From Chytriomyces cf. hyalinus JEL632 (Eukaryota > Chytridiomycota > Chytridiomycetes > Chytridiales > Chytriomycetaceae): DNA of 64,000 nt. Every line of letters starts with the position of its first letter. Position 1 is the stretch's first letter. The stretch is taken from positions 310,001-374,000 of the forward strand of contig JAIWWG010000002.1 of assembly GCA_025435555.1 (NCBI GenBank), written 5' to 3'. The notes beneath the pieces are model-generated. The model worked only from the letters and a program-made list of their open reading frames with translations. It searched no databases and had not been told where the DNA came from. Positions 32,422 to 42,462 of the stretch are shown here, one piece after another. The position numbers were made by a program, and so were the translations under genes.

Positions 32422-35306
32422 ATGAAGCGCAAACAGAACGGAAACAAGAAGGCAACAACAACAGCAACAACAACGAAGAAGACGAAAGTTGACGGCAGGA
32501 AGGAAGGAGTGTCTGTCCAGACAGACATCAGAACGTTTTTCTTCCGTCCTGCACCTGCACTGGAAAACCGGCCCGATGGTTACGAGACTGGCGATTCTGA
32601 TTTTGAGGAGTCGTCTCTCGCACGTGTTCAACAATCGGCATCATCTTCTGTATCCAAGGAGAAGGAAAAGAATCCCCGTGAGATGGTGACGCCTTTTTCG
32701 TTTTATTTTTTCAACTCATACTTAATTCTTCAAATAGAAACCGCCTGAGAAGTCGGATTTTCGTCTGTAGGGATTTTGGAAGTCGATGTTCGCCCTTCTG
32801 CTTTCTCAAAGCAGAGCAAATTATCATCGCAATTATTAGACGTAGACAACATAGATACAGATATAGATGAGTCTCAGGTTTGTTCTTTGTTTCTTCTGTC
32901 TTTACTGGAGTGTTAACTCTTTTTGTACATGGACTCAACAGAAAAACAACACCCGCAACTTTTACAACAATCCAAGAATTCCCATCGCAGAATATCAGGA
33001 CCGTCATCAAATCACCCCAAGCCTTACTATTTCGGGACATGCTAAGGTGAGGGGGATTCTCGGCAGACTAGGCAATTTTTAATCTTTTCCCAATAGCCGT
33101 CACCACTCACCCTACTGCTCTCAAATGACCTCGTCGCTGCTCCACAGGTACATCACGTGATTTCTTTGAAAACACATATAAAAGGACGACCGTTCTGAAC
33201 TTTCCCCTCTTTTTTTCTTTTAAAAAAATAGGCCAAGATGGATGGGGAGGTGCCTGAATCAGTATGTGGTCCTTTTCGAGTAATTTTTCTTGCATTGTTG
33301 ATTTTTTGTTTTAGTATGGCGGTGTCATCCTCACGAGTCTTGGCAAGAAAAACTACAAAAAATTGCTAAATCCATTAACGGGCAAAATCTCTGAACCACC
33401 GCCGAAGAATTGTCAAGAATGCGATGTTGCTATGGATTGGAAAATTGCAGGAGCCCTTCAAAAGCGAAAGGCCGGAAATTATACATATCAAGGACATTGC
33501 GCAGGCGAATGTCAGAAGATTGGAGTAAACCATGACCCAGTCACTGGAAATCCGCATGTATGTCCCTCCATTCTGCCTTTATATGCCCCATCATTCCCCC
33601 ATCATATTCTCCAATTGGCCCTCATCTTTCCATCATCCCATCGTACATCCTATAAAATTCCATGTACTCCTCACCCCAACAAAATAGCCGAGATGCCCCC
33701 AAACCCCCCTCCATTAAACACGACCCTCAGCCGGGTCGTGTTCTCTCTCTTTTGACTTTTTAACTAATGATTTCTTATGAATAGGCACTTGAACGTGATA
33801 AGGTTTTCAAGAAACAAAAGGCCAAACTCACTGCTCAGTTTGGAGCCAACTCACCGGAAGTCAATGAATATGTTGCTCAGAGTCATCCCACAACCGGAAA
33901 CCTGGTGGTAAGTGTCAAATTCACCCCAACAAAATAGCCGAGATGCCCTCTATTAAACACGACCCTCAGCCGGGTCGTGTTCTCCTCAGCCAATATTTCT
34001 CCCTCATTCTCCCCATCGTTCCCCATCATATTCTCCAATTGGAGCCCCTTTTAAACATGTCTCGCACGAGACATGTTCTATCCTTTTGGACTTTGTTTGA
34101 CACTCTTTCATTCATTAGAATAATGACGCTCGTCGGACGAACCCAGAAGCCTTCCTGAAGAGACTTTCCTACAACTTAGCTGAAAACGACAACTGGTTGC
34201 CAGCTCACAACGTCCACTGGTTCAACACTCCTCAAAAGTACAAACCGACTCCACGCGCCTGCTATTCATTTGTTCTCAAACGACTTACTGCCTGTATTGA
34301 CAAAGTTGCGTTCAACCCCTCAGTTCCCACTCATCTGGACGAACTATCGGATGAGGCTGTTGCAATAATGCTCCGCAAGGTGTTGGATTCGAATTTCATT
34401 GGCGAACAGTCAACAATGGCATTGGTTCTTTTATCTCATTCAGGTCTTGGGATGTTGTCTCTTGACCGGGAAGACAGTGAATTGGCTGTGAATGCACCTG
34501 GACAACGAATGAACGTGGATTGCATTGCCTACCAAAGGTAGCGTAAAATTTTTTAGAACCTTCACTCACTGGCTTATCTGTTTAAACCATTAGATTGAAA
34601 AACAAGTACAATACTGAGCGTCTCAACGCAATGATTCAGGTTTACAGACGTATTGACTTTGCTGAGGCTGCAGGAGCTTTGAACGGTCTGATTACTGGGA
34701 TATACTTCAAGCCCAAAAAAGTTGTACCGCAATCAGTGAAAGACGCAATCTTGGCTGTGGCAAATACGAAATGGAAGAATCAACACATGGACAAACGCCG
34801 AGCTTATATTTTGAACAAGAACCTGAAATTCGGCGTTTCGAAACTGAAAGACATACGCAAATGGGAACTTCGTGATGTAAAGGAATTGCTTGAACGTCTT
34901 GGCTACATCAGTCCAATCACAGGACACGTCATTGACCCGGATGACTTTGTTTTTGACCGGTAATCAGTCTGTTTAACTTAAATTAACACTAACTTATACG
35001 TAATTATAGCATCACGGATGATAGTGATTACATCATCAACCGGGTCCTTGTTATGTCAATTCAGCTTAATGATGCCAAGAGTGCCGGAATGTCTACAAAT
35101 GAATTCTCGACTCGGGTAAAATTGTAACTTTGTAACTGCGTCATGCGATTTTCTTTTAATGTTTTCGAAAATAGACAGACTTAGAGTTGATGAAAACCAG
35201 ACGGGGTTGGGAAGGTGTCGACGACAGAATTGTAGTTGTACGGTTGCTTCATGAATTTACCACGTGTCTAGTGACTGCCAATGGGGGGTTTGTGGATGAA
35301 GAGTGA
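32422..35306 (+). CDS. element gene 1: PIP-box protein with zinc-binding and HNH-like regions
   Basis: About eleven exons; all proposed introns are GT-AG and keep frame. The N-terminus is basic (MKRKQNGNKKATTT), then carries QTDIRTFF, an exact PCNA-interacting (PIP) box consensus (Q-x-x-I-x-x-F-F). A Cys/His cluster follows (NCQECD ... GHCAGEC). A short PxTG motif recurs four times: NPLTGKI, DPVTGNPH, HPTTGNLV and SPITGHVID. The C-terminal part, ITGHVIDPDDFVFDRITDD ... YIINRVLVMSIQLNDAKS, matches the spacing of an HNH fold (TG, LDR, N...N..K) but lacks the usual cysteines and catalytic histidine. No overall family recognised. A replication-associated recombination factor is my best guess. Confidence 0.65.
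33717..33742. repeat. intronic hairpin 1 of the element
   Basis: AACACGACCC, loop TCAGCC, GGGTCGTGTT: a perfect 10-bp stem inside an intron of gene 1. It is preceded by CCCCAACAAAATAGCCGAG and ATTA and followed by CTC, as in hairpin 2. Confidence 0.8.
33956..33981. repeat. intronic hairpin 2 of the element
   Basis: The same stem and loop as hairpin 1, in the next intron. It shares the upstream CCCCAACAAAATAGCCGAG block, so the two introns carry a duplicated module. Confidence 0.8.
34054..34077. repeat. intronic hairpin 3 of the element, stem changed in pairs
   Basis: AACATGTCTC, loop GCAC, GAGACATGTT: a perfect 10-bp stem in the same intron as hairpin 2. It differs from hairpins 1 and 2 at three stem positions, each matched by a compensating change on the other arm. 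The flanks ATCATATTCTCCAATTGG and TGTTCT are shared with the other copies' surroundings. Confidence 0.8.
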
Positions 35307-35477
35307 GATACAGAGATGTGACTGATGGGGTTTTTTAAGCTAGTTGGACTTATTTCTTGTTTTTATTGCAAAAAAGGTAGTTAAAATAATAATGACTTTA
35401 CAGTGGTGGAAACAAAAAGAACATTTTGGAAGTTTTTCGGTCTATAAAATCTTGACAATTTTGCAGGTGGCAAAAAA

Positions 35478-36158
35478 ATGTCCAACGAAATGGTAGTTGT
35501 TGTTGATTGGGTTCTTCGATGCAAGAATCATCCCACAGAACGCATCATGGACCTGTTGGGAGATGTCAATGATGTTGACTGGCGGGTTCTCAAGCTCTTT
35601 GCCAAAGCGATTGTCAAATGTCAGGGTGTAACTCCCGGAGAAGACGACACCTACGAAGGATATGAGGAACTTAATGCGGAAGATTTGCCTCCTTCGCTTG
35701 CCGAACCGCTACCTAAGGACAAGCACCTGAAAGTCAAGCAATTCCTGACCTTCATTGGTCCAACTGCAATCCTCAAGACTGATGTGGAACCTCGTCGGTA
35801 CGACAAGCTCTCTGCCAAAGGACTGGCTGTCTATATCAAAGACTGTGCCCAGAAAATCGAGTTTCAGCACTACAAGGCACTATCGCTGTATATGAATATG
35901 GGTACCGCACTGGAGGCTCTCATGTTTGAACTGCAACACAAGGATGGGAAGAAAGTACTGTCTAAAGCCAAATGCTACCCTGTCATACACGAACTTACTG
36001 GTGTCGCTAAGAGTACCTACTTCAGCTACATGTCTTTTGTGCGTTTCATTCAAGACTACCCTCGTTTCATTCACACTTCGCTGAGTTTCAATCAGATTAA
36101 GCTCAATCAAGCTTCAATTAGAGATTGGTTCGCTGCTCAAGATTTGAGACTGGAATGA
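35478..36158 (+). CDS. element gene 2: 226-residue protein, unknown
   Basis: One open frame. The N-terminal half has an acidic patch (GEDDTYEGYEELNAED). The C-terminal half contains GVAKSTYFSYMSFVRFIQDY then RFIHTSLSFNQIKLNQASIR, which looks like a helical DNA-binding or adaptor segment. No family recognised. It shares the codon use of gene 1 rather than of the AT-rich genes that follow. The polymerase-like remnant begins directly after it. Confidence 0.55.
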   Translation: MSNEMVVVVDWVLRCKNHPTERIMDLLGDVNDVDWRVLKLFAKAIVKCQGVTPGEDDTYEGYEELNAEDLPPSLAEPLPKDKHLKVKQFLTFIGPTAILKTDVEPRRYDKLSAKGLAVYIKDCAQKIEFQHYKALSLYMNMGTALEALMFELQHKDGKKVLSKAKCYPVIHELTGVAKSTYFSYMSFVRFIQDYPRFIHTSLSFNQIKLNQASIRDWFAAQDLRLE

Positions 36159-36169
36159 TTGGCATGTCC

Positions 36170-37320
36170 CTCAAGATTGTCTATGAAATCATTCCAAGTA
36201 AAACTCTCAAAGCAGACTACTTTAATGATTTTGTAAAGAGGATATATGACAAGAGCGGCGATAATGCAAAGCTGATGATAAACTGTTTCGTAGGATGTTT
36301 GAACAAAAGAAGTGATAAAAAGCAAATGGATAGGTTTACAATGAGTTTGAATGATGCAGTTCGATACTTTTTCTCGAACAACAATACAGTGTATTCATGC
36401 TTTTCACAAGAACCAAAGCTATATCACATTTCCATCAAGAATGACACACCAAAGCATTTCAATACGATTCCAATATACTGGCAAGTTATCGATAATGGCA
36501 ATATGATGCTGCATCAATTAGCAATGAAGATGGGAGGCAGAATAGTTCGATTGAAGACTGATTGCGTTGTAGTTGAGGATGGCAATGACATTGAGTGTAA
36601 ATTAGGTATTGGCAATTATCGAGTTGAAGCATTACCAAAGGAGTACAAAGTGTCTGAGCCGTTCAAGAGTACATATAAATTTCAGTTCGAGAATAGAGAC
36701 TGGATTCCAACAGAAAACAGATTAGAGCGTCAGTTATTAACTGGAATGGCAGGTACAGGAAAATCGACAGAAGTGAGGGAAACCATGAAAGAATTGGTGC
36801 CAGGTTCATTTGTACTCTTGGCAAGTACAAACAAGGCAGCGAGATTGATTAACGGTCAGACAGTCCATCATTTCTTTCATATTGACAACAATGACAACTT
36901 GAAGGAAGCAGTCAAGGAAGCCAGCAGATGTCAATTCATTTTCATTGATGAAGTTGGCATGTTGAGAGCAGCAATTTATGAAATCTTGTATTATGTGAAG
37001 CTACAAACAAAAGTCAAGTTTGTGTTAGTTGGTGACTATAAACAGTTAGGAGGAGTAGAGAAAAACAACCGGAAATATGATTACCTTAATACGATGGCAT
37101 TGAAGGAACTAGTTGATTACAGTATAACAGAGCTCTTAATTAATCACCGTTCAGACAACTCAGTGACAGTATTATTTGATATTGTACATACATTGAATCC
37201 AGGCGATTTTGACAACAAACACTTGTTTACTCGAGTTAATCTAGCGTACACTCACGCAAAGCGTAAACAAATCAATGACATTATGATGCAACGAGACAAA
37301 CTGAAGAAAAAGAAAATTGT
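36170..37320 (+). pseudogene. polymerase-palm-like remnant joined to SF1 helicase (N-terminal part)
   Basis: Treated as a fossil. The first ~170 codons resemble the palm of a family B DNA polymerase (AKLMINCFVGCLNK for the K-x-N-x-G motif; RLKTDCVVVED for the DTDS-type motif). The front of such a polymerase is absent. Next comes an SF1 helicase of the Pif1/RecD type: Walker A TGMAGTGKSTEV, motif Ia ASTNKAARLI, motif II FIFIDEVGML and motif III VLVGDYKQL. The coding part runs into an inserted sequence at about 37.3 kb. Confidence 0.6.
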
Positions 37321-37329
37321 GAGGATTTG

Positions 37330-38160
37330 GGTTTTGGGCTTTGATAGGATTTATTATCTTAAGGTGAATCACAACACAACAAAACAGCTCTCCTTATATA
37401 CATTTTTGGCTCCTGCAAAATCTCATTGGGCTTTCTTCAGTTTCACTTTTGAGCCACCCTTTTTTCCATTTCATTTGTCATTTCAGTTCTACAAATGAGA
37501 TTTGATGTGAAATCATCCATTTTTCATTTTGCAGTTTGAAATTGCTGAAAAAGTGAGTCAGTGCTGACAATTCATTACTGGCTGACAGTTAAGGCTTGTC
37601 AATCATAATTAATATCCCCACACTGGGTAAGGTTATTGATTAATTGCTTGACTGGCTTGACATATTAGTCATACAAAAGTAGTAATAGAATACTTTTCCA
37701 AGTTGATTTCTATTTCTTCTTCTTCTGCTTATTTCTCTATAAAGATCAGAAGATAGCTGCATGAAACTGGCAGCAGTGTGGGTTGAACCAGGGACCTGTT
37801 GGTCTGTAGTCGCGAACCTTAACAACTAGGCCAGCATCATATATATTCCAGACAATTACTTTCAACCATCTTTATGCTTGATCAGAGCAAGAATAGTTGA
37901 AGTCATGTAGTGAAATAAGCTATCATCATCTACAAGTCCACACCCTTCATAGAACACGTGTATTCGTGTATTCATTCCTTGTTATAGTATCTACTAGACG
38001 TTTACCCTACTCAATGTCATAATTCATGCCCATATGTATTGAGGTTGGTGGAATGGTGAGGTGCGTGACTCTTCTTTATCTGCAGTAGAGAATAAGAGAT
38101 GAATCAGGGAGACTTAACCTTTATTGAAGTAAACAGTGCTCCATCACTTGAGACTGATAT
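37330..38160 (-). mobile_element. tRNA-related (SINE-like) insertion inside the helicase
   Basis: About 830 bases of non-coding, AT-rich DNA separate helicase motif regions. On the minus strand it carries RNA polymerase III promoter boxes: A box TGGCCTAGTTG (37833-37823) and B box GGTTCAACCC (37789-37780), about 34 bases apart as in tRNA-derived SINEs. The cloverleaf is not intact, so it is not a working tRNA gene. Insertion borders are approximate and target-site duplications were not found. Confidence 0.5.
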
Positions 38161-38169
38161 TCAACAAAA

Positions 38170-38901
38170 ATGATTAGAATTGAAGCAAATAAAGATGACC
38201 CAAACTCACAAGATGCTCTGTTGATGGTTGGCACTCCAGTGATTTCAAATAGAAACTACAAAAAGCTCGGACTTGTTAATAGTGCAACATTTACAGTGAA
38301 AAAGATTGAGCCTTTGATATTATTCGAAGACACAGTGACCAACGACAAGATTGAGATTACTGTTGAGGAATTTCAGTTATATTTCTGGGTAAATTATTGT
38401 TCGACAGTTCATCGAGTTCAAGGAGATTCAATTAGAGAGCCATTCACTATCCATGAATGGAGTAGAATGGCCAAAGATATGCGATACATGGCGATAAGTC
38501 GGACCACTAAAAAGGAATATATAAATGTAGTTGATGACCACGTAAAACATAAAGAAACAAGAGATACTGATTTTGACAGACTGAAGCAAAGGAAGAAGAG
38601 AGAGCGAGACATGAAAGATGAACTCAAACAAAAGAGAATTGAGGCTGTTCGAGTAATCAACTACATTATTCGAAAGGGATGTTCTGATGACTTTAGTTTG
38701 AAACATACTTTTGTAAAGAGACGAGAGCTTCTGGAGCGTCTTGGTATTCCCGATGGAGTAGTTCCACAAGGATATGAAATAGACCACATCAGGCCACGAT
38801 GCCAACATACCACTGATGAAGACTTCAAGAATATCAATTCTTATTGGAATCTGAAGCTGATTTCGAGAAAGGAAAATAACGCGTTGGGTCAAAAATTGTA
38901 A
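38170..38901 (+). CDS. SF1 helicase C-terminal part with HNH endonuclease domain
   Basis: Separate open frame beyond the insertion. It has helicase motif V (STVHRVQGDSI) and motif VI (RYMAISRTTKKEYINVV), then a charged helical linker (RLKQRKKRERDMKDELKQKR). An HNH domain follows: GYEIDHIRPRCQHTTDEDF, then NSYWNLKLISRKENNALGQK, with the DH and N...N..K residues in place. The helicase-HNH order suggests an element-encoded replication or homing nuclease function. Part of a fossil; whether this piece is expressed is unknown. Confidence 0.65.
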   Translation: MIRIEANKDDPNSQDALLMVGTPVISNRNYKKLGLVNSATFTVKKIEPLILFEDTVTNDKIEITVEEFQLYFWVNYCSTVHRVQGDSIREPFTIHEWSRMAKDMRYMAISRTTKKEYINVVDDHVKHKETRDTDFDRLKQRKKRERDMKDELKQKRIEAVRVINYIIRKGCSDDFSLKHTFVKRRELLERLGIPDGVVPQGYEIDHIRPRCQHTTDEDFKNINSYWNLKLISRKENNALGQKL

Positions 38902-39010
38902 TCGTCGTAAAAAATACCAACTTTTTTGATTGGTCCAAAAATTCCATTTTCGTTAAACTTCAAATCTTTTGCTTATATTTAAATTTAAAATCTTTTGCTT
39001 ATATTATAAA

Positions 39011-39823
39011 ATGGAACCAATAGTAAACTACTCAGTGAATATAAAACCATCAGACTTGACCTGTTGTGTCTGCCTTGAAAACATCAATTTCCCAATTATT
39101 CAGTGTGCAAATGGTTCAAATTCACACTTTGTTTGTGTCAAATGTCGCCATCGATTGGGACAAAAGTGCCCGCAGTGTAAGACTGAATCGTTATTTCATA
39201 ATAAACAGATGCAGGTTACTTTAACACCCTTTTTAGAATCATGCACCAATGAAAACTGTAAAATGCAAGTATTGAAGTGGAATCTCAATGAGCATGTAGA
39301 AGACTGTGACTAATGCTTCATATGTCAAAGAAAAGTGCTATCAAGAAAAACATTACAGAGTCACTTTGAAACGAAATGCAAGACTGGAATTGTTCAACGA
39401 AACATGACACCAATTGAATTCAATGGATGGGATTTGAATAAACAAGGATTTAAAGTTGAGTTAAATGAAAGTTTAAACGAAGGAGGTGTGCTGACCACAC
39501 ACGACGCTGTTGTTTTAATTTATCGGAACGAATGTTCAAAATGGGTGATTGCCCCAATCGCACTAACAAAGCTTCCATCAAAGGCAACTATCACAACCAT
39601 CAAATCGATGTCCAATGATGCAATCATCGAATCAACAGTACACACTACATGTGCTTCAAGTCCAAGTGAGCCTGTTTTCATTGAAGTTGAACAGGCAAAC
39701 TCAGTCTTTATCACCACCAAACGAAAAGAATCAAATAATACAAGGAGTCCAAGTACTGATGCAATTGGACAGTTTCTTGAGCGCATACACATGGCACAAG
39801 GTGTCGAATCAGATGACGATTAA
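39011..39823 (+). pseudogene. RING / TRAF-type zinc-finger gene of the element
   Basis: It starts MEPIVNYSVNIKPS. A RING finger follows (CCVCLENI ... CANGSNSHFVCVKCRHRLG then CPQC). Two TRAF- or SIAH-like Cys/His fingers come next (CTNENCKMQVLKWNLNEHVEDC and CFICQRKVL ... HFETKC). The C-terminal ~150 residues are unassigned. This is the layout of E3 ubiquitin ligases found in some large DNA viruses and in hosts. The gene looks whole apart from about one break. Confidence 0.6.
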
Positions 39824-40452
39824 CGTCTCTTTATTTCAACAATCTTCTCTTCATCAATCTCCTTCTTCAAGTGATGGTAGAGTCTCTTTTGGATAGCTGG
39901 CTGGTTGTGATGGAGTTCTTTACACAGGTTCGTGTCTCCCTTCATTAAATCAGTCTTGATTCTCTGAATTCTCTTTTCATTATCACCGCTGCTCTTCTTT
40001 CTCAGATAATAAACCAAACTATTGTCTACAAAGAACAACTCGCTGTCAGTCTCATAATATTCCTTCCCATTCATTAATTGTTTTATTTTATCCAGTAATG
40101 AATGTTTTATTTCAATAACTGACAACCTCTCGAAATCTGGATTATTACTCTCATTCAATTCAGACTGTAATTGTTTGACAGTCTCTTCTAGTTCAACAAT
40201 ACGTTCCTTCATTGATTGGTTAATGTTGGCTCTCACTGGGTTGACCATTTTCATCCATTTATCAGGTACTTCTATAACAACAGGTTCGTTTGAACCAAAA
40301 TAAGGCACTCCTACTTTTGAAAGAGTGGAATTAATTTTACGCTCTTGAACTTCATAGTGGTGTTCGTTTCGTGGGTCCTTATAGATTGTTCCAATAGGGA
40401 GGGTCTTTAAGAATCGGTTTCTCACAGTTGTGGATGGAATTGTAACAGTCAT
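39820..40452 (-). CDS. element coiled-coil protein, unknown
   Basis: One open frame of 210 residues on the opposite strand, overlapping the zinc-finger gene by four bases tail to tail. The N-terminus has TVTIPSTTVRNRFLKTLPIG. A coiled coil follows (RIVELEETVKQLQSELNES). The C-terminus is highly charged and lysine-rich (KKEIDEEKIVEIKRR). No family recognised. Confidence 0.6.
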   Translation of the reverse strand: MTVTIPSTTVRNRFLKTLPIGTIYKDPRNEHHYEVQERKINSTLSKVGVPYFGSNEPVVIEVPDKWMKMVNPVRANINQSMKERIVELEETVKQLQSELNESNNPDFERLSVIEIKHSLLDKIKQLMNGKEYYETDSELFFVDNSLVYYLRKKSSGDNEKRIQRIKTDLMKGDTNLCKELHHNQPAIQKRLYHHLKKEIDEEKIVEIKRR

Positions 40453-40645
40453 TGTTTTAATAATATGAAAGAAAATAAATAAAAATAATTATCAACGAAT
40501 TTCAAATAAATAGTTGTTGGTGTATTTCGTTCAGGCACATTTCTTCTGCAAAATAGTTGATTGGCCAGCTGAACTTTTTCTTTGACCACACACAATACTC
40601 TCATTCAAAGAACACAACATTTTTCAGTGGAGAGTCCCACTTATA

Positions 40646-40801
40646 TCCATCACACTATTGTTCACTATCATGCAGTGTAAATAAAACACACCATTCAAAG
40701 TTGAGTTAATTCGTCACTTGCCGCAGTGGTGGCTTCAACAATTCAAAATTTTATTAGATGATTCTCACAGAGAAATGTGTGTGGGCGGGTGCATGGGGGG
40801 G
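40646..40801 (-). repeat. right terminal inverted repeat
   Basis: Reverse complement of the left repeat (32161-32320), ending in a G run. Only 57 bases separate it from the stop codon of the TLC-domain gene. Confidence 0.85.
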
Positions 40802-40857
40802 GTGAAAATAAAAATAAACACATTCTCTCTGTCTCAGTCTCCCACGCGTCACTATAA

Positions 40858-42290
40858 TTATTCCTCCTTCAACTTTCCCGCATTCTCACTACCTCGAGAA
40901 CCCGCGATATATCTCCTCAAATCACGCTTTGCAACTTTAACAGCCACAAGCGTCCACACCACATTCAGCGCCCCAAACAACACCTGTACAATCAACGCAG
41001 TCACTCCAAACATTCGATCCATATCCCACGCTAGTAAACTTTTCGGACACGTGCTGAATCCGTTCCACACAACCGCAACCATATCGATAAGCGTCATAAA
41101 CGAGAACGCCTCAGTTCGACCCAACGTTCCAACAAGGTAGAAACTATACGGCACAGCAGTGATTCGAAACAGAATAAAACTGAGCGTTCGCATGAATTGC
41201 ACCAACACCAGCGTTAAAGTTGCTGGCGCCTTTTTTGCCGCTCGCATTTTTCGTTTCGATGCGGATTTTTTGCTAGTTTCGGGAGTTGTGGTGGAGTCGC
41301 TTGGAGAAGACGCGGCAGGGGGTGTCGAGAGGAGCGGTGCCTTGTCGAGCGCGGTTTCGGAATTGCTTGGAGTCATTGTGGGTGTTACGAGGGGTGTATC
41401 GTCTTCGTCGCCCATTGCGGCTGTTATTGAGGCTCTTCGGGCAAGGATTTGTTGTGGGCGGTTGAGATCGAGAGTTTCCGCGTACCAGACAAGGTTTACG
41501 AATAAAGCGGTGATTTCAGTTCCAAGCGCGAATGTGGACAGCACTGAAAGCTGCGCATGCATTTTTTTTTTCCATGATTTCAAAGCCAGGATTTGTCAGA
41601 CAAGAAAAACCCAAGCCAAGAAAAAAAAAAAAAAAAAGGGGGCAAACCTTTCGAATATGCAGGTTTCCAATGGCACCGTAAATCCCAACCAAGTGGTGCA
41701 CCCACATGCTCCAATGATTATCGCCTTGAAAGTACATGGTTACGCAGTCATAGATGGAGTAACCAATGTACGCCGGCAGAAACCAATCTGGATCCAGAAG
41801 AGAGCTGATGAAGCCTACATCTGCCGGTGCTTTCGGATACACGCTGAGAAGCGCAGACATTGGAGAAGTGCAGTTGGCGCCTGCATTTCACCAATAAACG
41901 AGTTTTAGTCATTTATCCAGAATTTCTCCGAATCGGGCGCATGGGGATGGCGCGACACGAGGGGCGGGTTGACATCCCAGCCATCCAGTGACTGCCATAT
42001 ACTCGGAAGGAGAGAAAACAAAGACAAAAAGGAAACTCACCATTGAAAGCATCCGCAGTGAAGGAATTCCGTATAAATATGATGGTGAAGGCAGATGCCG
42101 ATGCGTAGACGGCATTGATGGATGAGCACACTTTCTCAGCGACCGAGATGCGCTCGGAGAAGGACAGTCTGAACTTGGAAGTGGCGGCACGGGCGTACAG
42201 CACGTCGACAATAACGTGGACGATACAGTAGAAGGTCATGAAGATGCAACTTCGGAATACGAGCTCCAACAGGGGTGGACTCGAATTCAT
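40858..42290 (-). CDS. TLC-domain multi-pass membrane protein (TLCD4/TMEM56-like)
   Basis: Three exons (42290-42041, 41880-~41649, ~41550-40858). Six or more hydrophobic segments follow the TLC order: FRSCIFMTFYCIVHVIVDVL, ASASAFTIIFIRNSF, the signature YDCVTMYFQGDNHWSMWVHH then LVGIYGA, and ALGTEITALFVNLVWY. The YD...W..H H core residues of TLC domains are present. A Ser/Thr/Ala-rich, basic loop of about 80 residues (SKKSASKRKMRAAKK) interrupts the domain before the last helices. Relatives act on or sense membrane lipids (ceramide synthase family fold). This subgroup's activity is not established. The lower end abuts the TIR element. Confidence 0.75.
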
Positions 42291-42462
42291 GGCTGATGGC
42301 AGTGGGGTGTGGGAGTGTTAACTTGGGTGGATTTGGCTGGGCTGGAGTTTGTGCTTTTGCTTTTGTTTTTAACAACTTGTTCAAGTCTTTATTTATTTAT
42401 TGGACGTAAATACAAAATATTTCAGATCCAGTGAACCTTAAATAAAAAGTGTTCTGAAACTC

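Larger units (their letters stand above)
32161..40801. mobile_element. 8.6-kb terminal-inverted-repeat element, virus-like or large DNA transposon, family unresolved (fossil)
   Basis: Inverted repeats of about 150 bp (32161-32320 and 40646-40801), roughly 85-90 percent alike by eye, begin with a C run followed by ATGCACCCGCCCACACAC. Inside are a spliced gene with PIP box and HNH-like end, a 226-residue ORF, a polymerase-palm-like remnant with SF1 helicase, an HNH domain, a RING/TRAF zinc-finger gene and a coiled-coil gene. I see no capsid, protease, retroviral-type integrase or HUH protein. The ends do not show the AG start usual for Polintons. The element looks partly broken, with about three damaged places plus one insertion. 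The left genes look whole, suggesting moderate age. Target-site duplications are not clear because of the homopolymer ends. Confidence 0.7.

Noticed and set aside
37320-37498. Helicase C-terminus continuing in the same frame
   Set aside because: The residues lose helicase character where the inserted non-coding sequence begins. The later helicase motifs lie beyond the insertion.
37770-37840. Functional tRNA gene on the minus strand
   Set aside because: A and B boxes are present but acceptor and T stems do not pair. Better explained as a SINE-like sequence.
32161-40801. Canonical Polinton/Maverick, Helitron or retroelement
   Set aside because: No capsid, protease, retroviral-type integrase, HUH Rep or reverse transcriptase seen. 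Long inverted repeats exclude a Helitron, and the ends do not begin with AG. Left as unresolved.
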